This document shows, one piece after another, positions 29,612 to 37,698 of a stretch of DNA of 64,000 nt. The position numbers were made by a program, and so were the translations under genes. The notes beneath the pieces are model-generated. The model was not told the DNA's origin, did not search any database, and saw nothing but the letters and a program-made list of their open reading frames with translations. Numbering within the stretch: the first letter of the stretch is position 1; each line of letters begins with the position of its first letter. This stretch comes from Phytohabitans suffuscus (GTDB taxonomy: Bacteria; Actinomycetota; Actinomycetes; Mycobacteriales; Micromonosporaceae), in NCBI RefSeq assembly GCF_011764565.1, contig NZ_AP022871.1:9796320-9860319 (forward strand), given 5' to 3'.

Positions 29612-30526
29612 TCACTTGTCCTGGATGGCGTCGTGGGTCTGCAGCAGCTTGAACGTGTCCGGCGGCATCTGGTAGTACGACCCGAGCTTGTAGTACTCCC
29701 CGCCGGGCGCCACCGTGCTGCCGTAGACGAGTATCCGGTCGCCGTCGTACGCGTGCGGAGCGCTTTTCGCGAAGTGCGCGATTTCCGGGTCTATCCGGGA
29801 AGGAAGCTCCATCGCGTCCTGGGTTATCACGGCGAAGCAGATCCGATCGACCTTCGGGGAGTCCCAGTTGATGGTGATGTAGATCGAGAACGCCTTCCGG
29901 ATGAACTCCAGCATCTGCTCACTCGGCTCCGGCAGCCCGATTTCCTCGAGCATCGAGACCACGGTCTTCGGTTCGAGGCATTCGGGCCCGAACTTGCCGA
30001 GATACACATTCATCGTCCGGTGCTGGTAGTCGATGCCGACCATCGTCACGTTGTCGCCGAGGCCGTGGCGGGCGAAAGCCTCCGAGTTCTCCGCCAGGCT
30101 GCGCGGCATCGACGGGATCGCGGCGAGCTTCGCCAGCCCCTGCAGGTCGTCCAGCGGGAAGAACGCGTAGGTCTTCTTGAAGCCGCCGGTGACACCGCAG
30201 TCGACGGCGTAGCCACGCACGGGACAGCGCTCCCGGATGTCGGAGAGCAGGCTGCCGACGGGGTGGTCCGTCGCCGCGGTGAAGCCCTTCGACAGCGCGA
30301 GAGCGTACGGGTCGGGCTCGCCGAGCGGGACCGTGATGGTGTAGTCGAGCTCGCCGGTGTGGTTTTCGCCGCTCGCCATGCTGAGCACCAGGACCGCCTG
30401 CGCGAGCGCGCCCTCGTACGCGGTCAGGATCGGCCACACGTCGTCGCGAGAGCAGCTCACATCCAGCAGTCGAGCCCCCTCCTCAATGGCGGAATACACA
30501 TCGTCGATCTTGGTGGCTCCGGACAT
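29612..30526 (-). CDS. ABBA-fold aromatic prenyltransferase 2, NphB-like
   Basis: 304 residues, the most NphB-like of the three copies. It shares the opening pattern SxxDVYSAIEEGARLLDVSCS, FSMASG-type LSMASGENHTGELDYTITV (Asp62 region), GGFKKTYAFFPLDD (Lys119), IYITINWDSPKVDRICFAV (Tyr216, Arg228) and YYKLGSYYQ (Lys284). NphB geranylates dihydroxynaphthalene-type acceptors, so a naphthoquinone or tetrahydroxynaphthalene-derived acceptor is plausible here, given the type III PKS downstream. It is a single gene on the minus strand with its own promoter region, divergent from the YceI gene. The ribosome-site context (CTTGGAGGGTAAATGTCCGG) is nearly identical to copies 1 and 3. Confidence 0.93.
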   Translation of the reverse strand: MSGATKIDDVYSAIEEGARLLDVSCSRDDVWPILTAYEGALAQAVLVLSMASGENHTGELDYTITVPLGEPDPYALALSKGFTAATDHPVGSLLSDIRERCPVRGYAVDCGVTGGFKKTYAFFPLDDLQGLAKLAAIPSMPRSLAENSEAFARHGLGDNVTMVGIDYQHRTMNVYLGKFGPECLEPKTVVSMLEEIGLPEPSEQMLEFIRKAFSIYITINWDSPKVDRICFAVITQDAMELPSRIDPEIAHFAKSAPHAYDGDRILVYGSTVAPGGEYYKLGSYYQMPPDTFKLLQTHDAIQDK

Positions 30527-30759
30527 TTACCCTCCAAGTGTCAACCAGCGCGCCGGTTCGCCGGCGTGCCGGATCCGAACATTCGAGATAACTTCCAGGG
30601 TTCTCGGCCCCAGGCGACACCGCGCGCCGGGTCTGTGCGATCATTGACGCGGCGGAATGCGAGCCGCTCCACAGCGCATGCTCGCCTCGACGTATTGGCC
30701 TCCGCAGCACCTCCTCCGTTCGCTGTTCATGTCCGGTTCACCGAAAGGAGCACTACCGC

Positions 30760-31302
30760 ATGTCCACGCAAGTCGACATTCCCGGTTATGTCGCTGGCAC
30801 CTGGGCGATCGACGCCGCCCGCTCCGACGTCGCCTTCGAGATCGCCCAAGCCGGCTTCTCCACCGTGCGCGGTAGCTTCGACGACTTCGAGGGCACGATC
30901 GTGACCACGGCGGAGCCACAGGACTCGTCGGTCAGCGCGGTGATCAGGTCCGCCTCGGTGAACACCAAGAACAAGCGCCGCGACAAGCACCTCCTGACGC
31001 GGGGCTACCTGAGCGCCGCGCAGCACCCCACGATCACCTTCACCTCGACGGGGCTGCGGGCCGACGGCGACACGATCCTCGTCGACGGCGACCTGAGCAT
31101 CCGCGACGTCACCAAGCAGGTGACCCTGACCCTGGAGGTCAACGGCTTCGGCGCCGGCCACGGCGGCAAGGAACTGGCCCGGTTCACGGCTCACACCGAG
31201 ATCAACCGCGAGGAGTACGGCGTGATCCGCGGTGTCGCGTCCGCCGTGATCAGCAAGACCGTCAAGATCATCCTCAACATCGAAGCCACCAGGCAGGGCT
31301 GA
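30760..31302 (+). CDS. YceI-family polyisoprenoid-binding protein
   Basis: A 180-residue YceI/lipocalin-like beta-barrel protein without a signal peptide. Family signatures are AIDAARSDVAFEI, the NTKNKRRDKHL segment, and DGDLSIRDVTKQVTLTLEV. The start is ATG behind AAAGGAG. Structures of YceI proteins hold isoprenoid chains in the barrel; beside prenyltransferases this one may bind a prenyl donor or product in the cytosol. It is divergent from prenyltransferase 2 and ends at a strong terminator. Confidence 0.9.
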   Translation: MSTQVDIPGYVAGTWAIDAARSDVAFEIAQAGFSTVRGSFDDFEGTIVTTAEPQDSSVSAVIRSASVNTKNKRRDKHLLTRGYLSAAQHPTITFTSTGLRADGDTILVDGDLSIRDVTKQVTLTLEVNGFGAGHGGKELARFTAHTEINREEYGVIRGVASAVISKTVKIILNIEATRQG

Positions 31303-31315
31303 CGGTGCGCGCGCG

Positions 31316-31343
31316 GGAAGAGGACCGGAAACGGTCCTCTTCC
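31316..31343. terminator. bidirectional terminator, 12-bp stem with GAAA loop
   Basis: GGAAGAGGACCG-GAAA-CGGTCCTCTTCC sits exactly between the converging ends of the YceI and type 1 isomerase genes and touches the isomerase stop codon. Confidence 0.75.
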
Positions 31344-31972
31344 TATGCGCGCCTACCGGAGCCACCGGCGGTCGACCCGGCGGGAGCGGCACCGCCCGCC
31401 GGCGGCACCGCGAGCGCGGCGGCTTCCGCCAGGCGGCCGGCGGCGTCGGTGGCCACCGCGAGCACCCCGGCCAGCCAGGGCGAGTAGCGGTCCGGGTCGC
31501 CGGCCAGATCCGCGCGCAGCCGGTCCGGCGCCAGCCAGCGCACGTCGGCCACCTCGTCGGGGTCGCGGCGCAGCGGCAGGTCCGCCGGCACCCGGCCGAC
31601 CACCACGTGGTCGTACTCGTGCTCGACCCGGCCGGTCCGCGGATCCTCGGCCCGGTAGAGGTAGACGCCGGCCGGGTGCAGGTCGACCTCGCGCACCCCG
31701 ATCTCCTCGACCAGCCGCTGGGCGGCCGCGTCGACCACGCTCTGGCCGGGGGCCGGGTGACCGCAGCACGCGTTGGCCCAGCGGAGGGCGAAGCGGGTCT
31801 TCACCGCGGCCCGCTGCTGCACCAGGACGCGGCCCAGGTCGTCCAGCAGCATCACCGAGAACGCCCGGTGCAGCCGGCCCGGCGCGGTGTGCGCCTCGGC
31901 GACCGTGCACGAACCGGTGGCGGCACCGTCCGCGTCGACCAACTCAACAAACTGTGCTTCCCGACCAACCAT
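31343..31972 (-). CDS. idi: type 1 isopentenyl diphosphate isomerase (Nudix)
   Basis: A 209-residue Nudix-fold IPP isomerase. The active-site Cys is in WANACCGHP and the catalytic Glu in EHEYDHVVVG, with the Nudix-like helix AAAQRLVEEIGV. The C-terminal about 35 residues are Ala/Gly-rich and look dispensable. It ends the long leftward operon that begins at the VOC gene, 33 bp after prenyltransferase 3. The cluster thus encodes both unrelated isomerase types. Confidence 0.92.
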   Translation of the reverse strand: MVGREAQFVELVDADGAATGSCTVAEAHTAPGRLHRAFSVMLLDDLGRVLVQQRAAVKTRFALRWANACCGHPAPGQSVVDAAAQRLVEEIGVREVDLHPAGVYLYRAEDPRTGRVEHEYDHVVVGRVPADLPLRRDPDEVADVRWLAPDRLRADLAGDPDRYSPWLAGVLAVATDAAGRLAEAAALAVPPAGGAAPAGSTAGGSGRRA

Positions 31973-32005
31973 CGCGGGTCACCTGTCTTTCCGTCGTGCG
32001 GGCGG

Positions 32006-32919
32006 CTATTCGAGGCCCTCTGCCGAGTCGGCCAACAGCATCAAATGCAGCATGTGCGGGCGCCATTGGTAGTATGACTGGAGCTTGCAGTATTCTCCAT
32101 CGTTCGACGACGTGACCGCGTAGACGAACCTGCGGTCGGCGGCGTCGTACGTGTAAGGCGCGCTTTTCACGAATCGTTCGATCGTCGGGTCGAGCCGGGT
32201 CGGCAGGCTCGCCGGATCCGGTGTCATCACGGCGTATGTGACGCGCTGTATCCGCGGTGAGTCCCAGCCCAGCGTGACGTAGATTCCGAAGGCGTGCTCG
32301 CCGAGCCCCAGCATGTGCTCACTCGGGTCCGGCAGCCCTATCTCGCGCAGGGTCGAAATCATCACCTTCGGCTCGAAGCACTCCGGCGGTATCTCGCCGA
32401 AATACACATTGAGCGTCCTCGACGGATAGTCGATGCCGATCAGGCTCGCGTTGTTGTCCAGGCCATGCCGGGCGAAGAGGTCGAGGTTCTCGGCCATGCT
32501 GGGCGGCATCGAAGGCACGTCGGCCAGCTCCGGCATCGACTGCAGCTCGTCCGGCGGGAAGAACAACCAGGTCTTCTTGAAACCGTCGACCACCCGAAGT
32601 CGATGCCGTAGCAGTCGACGGGAAAGAGGTCGGACAGGTCCGAGAGCAGGTCGCCGACGGGGTGGTCGGTCTTCGGGGTGAGGTCGTTCGACAGGGCGAG
32701 CGCGTACGGGTCGGTGGGGAGCATCGTGAACCGGCAGTCCAGGTCTCCCGCGCGGCGCTCCCCGGTCGCCACCCGGAAGGCGATCACGGCCTTCGCGAGC
32801 GTGTCCCCGTACGTGGTCAGGATCGGCCAGACCTTCTCCCGCGAGCAGGGCGCGTCCGCCAGCCGGGACGCCTCCTCGATCGCCGAGTAGACGCGTGCCA
32901 GATCAACGGCCTCGGACAT
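32006..32919 (-). CDS. ABBA-fold aromatic prenyltransferase 3 (frame broken)
   Basis: The N-terminal 110 residues (MSEAVDLARVYSAIEEASRL, GDLDCRFTML) and the C-terminal 195 residues (GFKKTWLFFPPDEL, IYVTLGWDSPRIQRV, EYCKLQSYYQW) are in different frames. One extra C at the CCC run 32593-32595 rejoins them as GIDFGVVDGFKK, parallel to GIDFGAVGGFKK in copy 1, giving 304 residues, the same length as copy 2. All NphB catalytic positions are kept, so the gene is probably intact and the break a sequence error. It sits at the end of the type III PKS operon. Copies 1 and 3 are more alike than either is to copy 2. Confidence 0.88.
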
Positions 32920-32960
32920 TTATCCTCCAATTCGCCGACCGGCGTCGAGCCCGCGGCCCG

Positions 32961-33956
32961 CTACCGGGCGAAGATCAGTGCGGCGGGTGACGGGGTGGGG
33001 TGGAACGAGACGTCGTCGAAGCCCGCCTTGGTCAGCCACTCGTGGTAGTCCGCCTGCCGCCAGGTGCTCCCCTGCTTGCTCTTGAGCAGCATCTCGGCGG
33101 CGAACAGCAGCGCGAACGGCGGCCCGCTCCGGTCGTCGTCCACGACGAAGTCGCAGACGACCAGCGTGCCGCCGGGTTTCAGGGCCGCGCGCAGCTTGGC
33201 GAACAGCGCCATGTTGTCCTGCGGGCTCTCCTGGTGGGCGATGTGGGAGTAGACCGCGATGTCGTACCCGCCGCCGAAGTCGGCGTGGTGGAAGTCGCCG
33301 TCGACGCAGGTGAGCCGGTCGGCCACGCCCTTCTCGGCGACGAGCCGGCGGGCGATCGCGTTGATCGGCGCCCAGTCGAGCTGGGTGGCGCGGGCGGCCG
33401 GGTTGAGGCCGAGCCAGATGGCCGAGTAGATCCCCGAGCCGCCGCCGACGTCGAGGATCGAGATCTCCCCGGCCTCGGCCACCCGCAGCAGGTCGGCGGC
33501 GGCCGTGGCGACCGGCACCGACTGCGCGGCGATGGCCTGGACCAGCTTCTCCCAGTGCGGGTTGTCGGCGACCTCCACCGTCGCGTCCGTCACCGGCCCG
33601 CCGGCGCGCACGACGTCCGGCAGGGTGGCGAGGGCGCCCATGTGGGCCAGCTTGAGCTGGGCGAAGCTGCCCAGGCAGACGGGCCGCCCCGCCACCAGGA
33701 ACGCGGACGCCTCGGCCGTGTTGCGGTACCCGCCGTCGCGCAGCTCGACCAGCTCCAGGCTGACGAGCCCGTCGAGGAGGGTCTGCGCGCCCCGCGTGGA
33801 GATGCCGGCGGCGGCGGCCAGCCGGCTCGCGGTGTCCGCGCCGGCCTCGAGGTGGGTGAACAGCGAATGGGCCGCGGCCGCACCGAGTACGCCGGTGGCC
33901 CAGTAGCCGTTGATGAGCCGCATGATCCGATCGGGCGTCGGCTGGCCGCCGGTCAC
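32961..33956 (-). CDS. SAM-dependent methyltransferase (plant O-methyltransferase type)
   Basis: 331 residues: an N-terminal helical dimerisation domain with a winged-helix look (about 1-100) and a Rossmann domain with the SAM motif ILDVGGGSGIYSAIW near residue 165, then DWAPINAIAR and CVDGDFHHADFGGGYDIAVYS. A His in SHIAHQ could act as base. The start is GTG 33956, overlapping the aminotransferase stop (GTGA). It likely methylates an O or C position of the aromatic core; O versus C cannot be decided from sequence. Confidence 0.85.
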   Translation of the reverse strand: MTGGQPTPDRIMRLINGYWATGVLGAAAAHSLFTHLEAGADTASRLAAAAGISTRGAQTLLDGLVSLELVELRDGGYRNTAEASAFLVAGRPVCLGSFAQLKLAHMGALATLPDVVRAGGPVTDATVEVADNPHWEKLVQAIAAQSVPVATAAADLLRVAEAGEISILDVGGGSGIYSAIWLGLNPAARATQLDWAPINAIARRLVAEKGVADRLTCVDGDFHHADFGGGYDIAVYSHIAHQESPQDNMALFAKLRAALKPGGTLVVCDFVVDDDRSGPPFALLFAAEMLLKSKQGSTWRQADYHEWLTKAGFDDVSFHPTPSPAALIFAR

Positions 33957-35110
33957 GCGGCCACCTCCCGGACCTCGCCGGTCCCGGCGTGCGCCCGCAG
34001 CGCGCCGCGCAGCACGTCGGCGACGCGCTCGACCTGGTCCATGGTCAGCTCGGCGTGCATCGGGATGGCCAGGTTGCGCCGGAACAGGTCCGCCGAGACC
34101 GGGCAGGTCTGCTTCGTCTCGTACACCGGCTGCAGGTGGCACGCCCAGGTGCCGTGCCCGCAGCCGACGCCGCGGGCGCGCAGCTCGGCGGCGACACCGG
34201 CCCGGTCCACCCGCGGATCCAGCGTGACCATGTAGGTCTGCCAGGCGTGGGTGCGGTCCTGCGGCACGTGCGGCAGCGTGAGCAGCTCCTCGCCGGCCAG
34301 AAGCTCGGCGTACCGCGCCGCGACCGCGCGCCGGCGCTCCAGCAGCTCGCCGACCCGCCCCAGCTGCACCAGCATGATCGCGGCGGCGATGTCGGAGAGC
34401 TTGTAGTTGTAGCCGATCTCGGTGAACCGCGGGATCGGCAGGCCGACGACCTGCGCCTGGTCGAAGATGCTCCCGATGCCGAAGGACGAGCGCAGCCGCG
34501 CGTCCGCCGCCAGCGCCGGGTCGGCGGTGAGCAGGGCACCGCCCTCCCCGCTGGTGGCTCCCTTGCGCCCGTGGAACGACAGGCAGGCCACCGGCGCCAG
34601 CGCGCCGGCCTCGCGGCCCTGGTAGGTCGCGCCGACGGCGCACGCGGCGTCCTCGACGAGGAAGAGCCCGTGTCGGTCCACGATGGACTGAAGCTCGGCG
34701 TAGTCCGCGGGCAGGCCCACGGTGTCCACCGCGATCACGCCCACCGTCCGCGGACCGACCAGGTCGGCCACCGCCCGCGGGTCCACCGTGCCGGTGTCGG
34801 CGCGCACGTCGGCGAAGACCGGCACCCCGCCGACGTACCGCACCGCGTGCGCCGGAGCCGGAAAGGTGAAGTCGGCGACGATGACCTCGTCGCCGGGGCG
34901 GACGCCGAGCGCGAGCATCGCCAGGTGCAGCGCCGCGCCGCAGTTGCTCAACGCGACCGCGCCGCCGGCGCCGTACCGCTCGGCCAGCTGGTTCTCCAGC
35001 GCCTTGCCCCGCGGGCCCTGGCCGGCGGGCCAGCCGGAGGCGAACACCTCCGCGACGGCGGCCAGCTCCTGCTCGCCCAGACTCGCGTGCACCTGGGGAA
35101 TCGTGTCCAT
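33953..35110 (-). CDS. DegT/DnrJ/EryC1-type PLP aminotransferase
   Basis: 385 residues, fold type I. The PLP Lys is K183 in SFHGRKGATSGEGG; other family marks are ALSNCGAALHLAMLAL, VEDAACAVGA and FTEIGYNYKLSDIAAA. The start ATG 35110 has GAGGTG six bases upstream. Most relatives act on keto sugars, but this one lies between a cupin and a methyltransferase in a tetrahydroxynaphthalene operon. That fits the aminotransferase described for furaquinocin-type pathways, which aminates an oxidised naphthalene to an 8-amino-flaviolin-like compound (from memory). No sugar biosynthesis genes are nearby. Confidence 0.88.
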   Translation of the reverse strand: MDTIPQVHASLGEQELAAVAEVFASGWPAGQGPRGKALENQLAERYGAGGAVALSNCGAALHLAMLALGVRPGDEVIVADFTFPAPAHAVRYVGGVPVFADVRADTGTVDPRAVADLVGPRTVGVIAVDTVGLPADYAELQSIVDRHGLFLVEDAACAVGATYQGREAGALAPVACLSFHGRKGATSGEGGALLTADPALAADARLRSSFGIGSIFDQAQVVGLPIPRFTEIGYNYKLSDIAAAIMLVQLGRVGELLERRRAVAARYAELLAGEELLTLPHVPQDRTHAWQTYMVTLDPRVDRAGVAAELRARGVGCGHGTWACHLQPVYETKQTCPVSADLFRRNLAIPMHAELTMDQVERVADVLRGALRAHAGTGEVREVAA

Positions 35111-35124
35111 CGTGGTCACCTCGG

Positions 35125-35679
35125 CTACGCCTCGCGTTCTGTCGCTCGGGGGTGGACGAGTGCGGGCGGCCCGTACCGCAACGGCGTGATCTGGCTGACG
35201 TCGTAGCGGTCGCGCAGCTTCCGCACGGCTTCCGGGTCGACCGACTGGCCGGTGGAGAAGATCTCGCAGATCTCCTCGAAGTACAGCTCGTGGTCCGGTG
35301 ACGGGTAGCTCTGGAAGAGCATGCGGGCCGGCTTGTCCGTGGCGTTCCGGAACGCGTGCGGGCATCCGGACGGTACGAACATGCAGCTGCCCGCTCCCGC
35401 CCGCACGACCCGGTCGCCGGCCGGGGACTCCCAGTCCTGCCAGCTGTCGCCGGCCCGGCTGACCGGCTCGAACGCCAGCAGGTCCAGCTCGCCCTCCAGG
35501 ACGTAGAAGAACTCCTGCGAGCGGTGGTGGGTGTGCGCCCCGACGTCGAACCCGGGCGGCACCACCACCTCGAAGACCGACACGACCGAGCCGTTGCCGG
35601 CGGTCACCTTGAACGTGACCTCCTGCGCCTTCGTGACGAGCTTGCGGCCCTGACCGGCCGGGACGATGTGGCCGGTCAT
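35125..35679 (-). CDS. cupin oxygenase, candidate THN-to-flaviolin oxidase
   Basis: A 184-residue cupin. Metal-binding motif 1 is HTHHRSQEFFYVLEGELDL and motif 2 CMFVPSGCPHAFRN. Cupin quinone-forming monooxygenases (MomA type) oxidise 1,3,6,8-tetrahydroxynaphthalene to flaviolin next to RppA-like synthases, and the position here, overlapping the type III PKS stop by four bases, argues for the same role. The C-terminal extension (about 120-184) includes an acidic stretch. Alternative: an isomerase or binding protein. Confidence 0.8.
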   Translation of the reverse strand: MTGHIVPAGQGRKLVTKAQEVTFKVTAGNGSVVSVFEVVVPPGFDVGAHTHHRSQEFFYVLEGELDLLAFEPVSRAGDSWQDWESPAGDRVVRAGAGSCMFVPSGCPHAFRNATDKPARMLFQSYPSPDHELYFEEICEIFSTGQSVDPEAVRKLRDRYDVSQITPLRYGPPALVHPRATEREA

Positions 35680-36779
35680 GAGATCGGGTTCCCCACCGCG
35701 TGGGCCAGGTCCAGCTCCGCGGCCGCCGGCAGGCCGGCGGTCCACCTGCCCACCGCCATCTCGGCGGTGATGCCGGGACCGAAGCCCGCGACGATCCCGG
35801 TGGCTCCGGGTGCCGCGGCGTCGTCCTCGAAGAGCCTGCGCAGCGCGTCCAGCACGACGGCGCTGGCGATGTTGCCGTACTCGCTCAACGTCGTCCAGCT
35901 GTAGCGGAACATGCTCCGGTCGACGCCGAGGAACTTGCTGAGGTCGTCGAGGATCCGCGGACCGCCGGCGTGGATGATGTAGAAGTCGAGGTTGCGGATG
36001 TCCCAGCCGTGGTCGGTGGCGAGCTCGCGCAGCACCGGGGCGAGCGGCTCCATGGTCCCGGGCACCCGGCGGTCCAGCTGGAAGTGGAAGCCGGTGGCGC
36101 GTACGGCGTAGGAGATCCACTCCTCGGTGTTCGGGATGAGGTACGAGGCGTTGCGCTCCAGCGCCATGCCGGTGCCGCCGCTGCCCCGCACCACCGCGGC
36201 GGCGACCGCGTCGCCGAAGAGCCCGTCCGACAGCAGCGAGCCCACACCGTCGTCCCCCGGCTGGTAGCACAGCGAGCACAGCTCGCAGGAGACGATCAGG
36301 ACGTTGCTCTCGGGGTAGGCCATGCAGAAGTCGTGGGCGCGGTTGATGGCCGCCCCACCGGCCGCGCAGCCCAGCTGCGCGATGGGTATCTGCCGGGTGT
36401 CCGACCGGAACCCCATGGTGTTGATCAGCCATGCGGTCAGCGACGGCATCAGGAACCCGGTGCACGAGACGTAGATGATGACATCGATGTCGTGCGCCAC
36501 CAGGCCGGCGTTCGTGAGGGCTTCCTCGATCACGCCGGGGCACCGCTTCTTCGACTCACGTTCGTAGATCCGGTTGCGCTCCTCGAAGCCCGGGTGGCGA
36601 AGCGTTTGCTCGATGGGCTGCACGATGTGCCTTTTCCGGACCCCGGTGTTCCGGATCAGCCGAAGCGCCAGCGGCAGCTGCGGCTTTCCCGCGTGCACCC
36701 GCTCGGCGAACTCCAGGGTCTCTTCCATCGTGATGACATGTTCCGGCACACTCACCGACGGCTTGCATAACGTTGCCAT
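35676..36779 (-). CDS. rppA: type III polyketide synthase, 1,3,6,8-tetrahydroxynaphthalene synthase
   Basis: Starting at ATG 36779 (MATLCKPSVSVPEHVITME) the protein has 367 residues and its catalytic triad falls at Cys138 (QLGCAAGG), His270 (IIHAGGP) and Asn303 (YGNIAS), the same numbering as RppA. GTG 36791 would add four residues and is less likely. Cysteines in VSCTGF and SCELCSLCYQ are shared with RppA. It condenses five malonyl-CoA to tetrahydroxynaphthalene. It is followed by the overlapping cupin, then aminotransferase and methyltransferase, forming the naphthoquinone module. Confidence 0.95.
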   Translation of the reverse strand: MATLCKPSVSVPEHVITMEETLEFAERVHAGKPQLPLALRLIRNTGVRKRHIVQPIEQTLRHPGFEERNRIYERESKKRCPGVIEEALTNAGLVAHDIDVIIYVSCTGFLMPSLTAWLINTMGFRSDTRQIPIAQLGCAAGGAAINRAHDFCMAYPESNVLIVSCELCSLCYQPGDDGVGSLLSDGLFGDAVAAAVVRGSGGTGMALERNASYLIPNTEEWISYAVRATGFHFQLDRRVPGTMEPLAPVLRELATDHGWDIRNLDFYIIHAGGPRILDDLSKFLGVDRSMFRYSWTTLSEYGNIASAVVLDALRRLFEDDAAAPGATGIVAGFGPGITAEMAVGRWTAGLPAAAELDLAHAVGNPIS

Positions 36780-36893
36780 GTCTGGGTCCACTTTCTAGAG
36801 GGTCTGCGCCCGTTCAGGCCGTAGCCCAGGTCGTCCGGCGCGACAGGCCGGACAACCTGGGTCGCGAGCCGCCCGCGGAGCGGCGGCGTTCAC

Positions 36894-37652
36894 TCAACGA
36901 GCACCCTCGAACTCTTCGAGCACGCCGTTCCACAGGCCGGTGCGTGCCCGGACGGCCGCGACGCTGACGGCCGTGGCCTCCGCCTCGCGGACCGGGTCGC
37001 CGTCGCACAGCGACGCGAGCAGGCGCAGCGCGAGCGGGCCGTGCTCGTCGTGGTCGAGCGCGATGTGCCGGTCCAGGTAGTGGCGGAACACCGGCGCGTT
37101 GGCCAGCACGTCGTCCACATTGGCCCGGACGGCCGAGAAGACGTCCGGCAGCAGGTTCTCCCGGCCGTGGCAGAACGACGAGGCCACCTCGTGCGGGGAG
37201 CCGTTCAGGGCGACCTCGAGGGTGTGCCCGACGAACTCCCGGACGCTCGGCGGGATCTTCGCGTCCTTGAGCGCCGCCAGCGGGGCGAGCCCGCTGTCGA
37301 GCGCCGCGAGGAACCCGTCGATGGGGCCGGCGTCGGCGCCGATCTCGTCCATCGCGCGGCGGTACAGCTCGAAGTGGCTGATGTAGCCGCCGCCGATGTC
37401 CTCGTCGGTCTCCTCGGCCAGGACGATCTCCAGGATGAACCGCCCGTGGTCCGCGCGCCCGCGCGGCCGCCACGGCAGGGTCACCGTCGTCACCTCGGTC
37501 TGCAGGCGCTTGAGCAGCGTGAAGAAGTCCCACACGGCGAACACGTGGTGCTTCATGAAGATCCGCAGCCGGTCCTCGGTGGTGATCTGCGAGTAGAGGG
37601 GATGGGCGATCAGCGCGGCGCGTGCCGTGTCGAATTCAGCAAGGTCGGTCAA
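36894..37652 (-). CDS. DUF3050 protein (heme-oxygenase-fold, possible di-iron enzyme)
   Basis: A 252-residue all-helical protein. Possible metal ligands are spread along the helices: FMKHHVFAVWDF (about 32-43), EIVLAEETDED (about 75-85), FELYRRAMDE, SFCHGREN and HIALDHDEHG. This matches DUF3050, which I place by recollection in the heme-oxygenase-like family whose members include di-iron N-oxygenases and oxidative decarboxylases. It lies between the methyltransferase and the type III PKS in the operon, so it is a strong candidate for an unusual oxidation, for example of an aryl amine. Its substrate is unknown. Confidence 0.72.
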   Translation of the reverse strand: MTDLAEFDTARAALIAHPLYSQITTEDRLRIFMKHHVFAVWDFFTLLKRLQTEVTTVTLPWRPRGRADHGRFILEIVLAEETDEDIGGGYISHFELYRRAMDEIGADAGPIDGFLAALDSGLAPLAALKDAKIPPSVREFVGHTLEVALNGSPHEVASSFCHGRENLLPDVFSAVRANVDDVLANAPVFRHYLDRHIALDHDEHGPLALRLLASLCDGDPVREAEATAVSVAAVRARTGLWNGVLEEFEGAR

Positions 37653-37698
37653 CTTCTCCTCCTCGGAATCGAACTCACAACGTTGGTTTCCGGATACG

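Noticed and set aside
32006..32919. Prenyltransferase 3 as a pseudogene
   Set aside because: A single added C restores a full-length enzyme with all catalytic positions, and many neighbours show the same kind of missing base.
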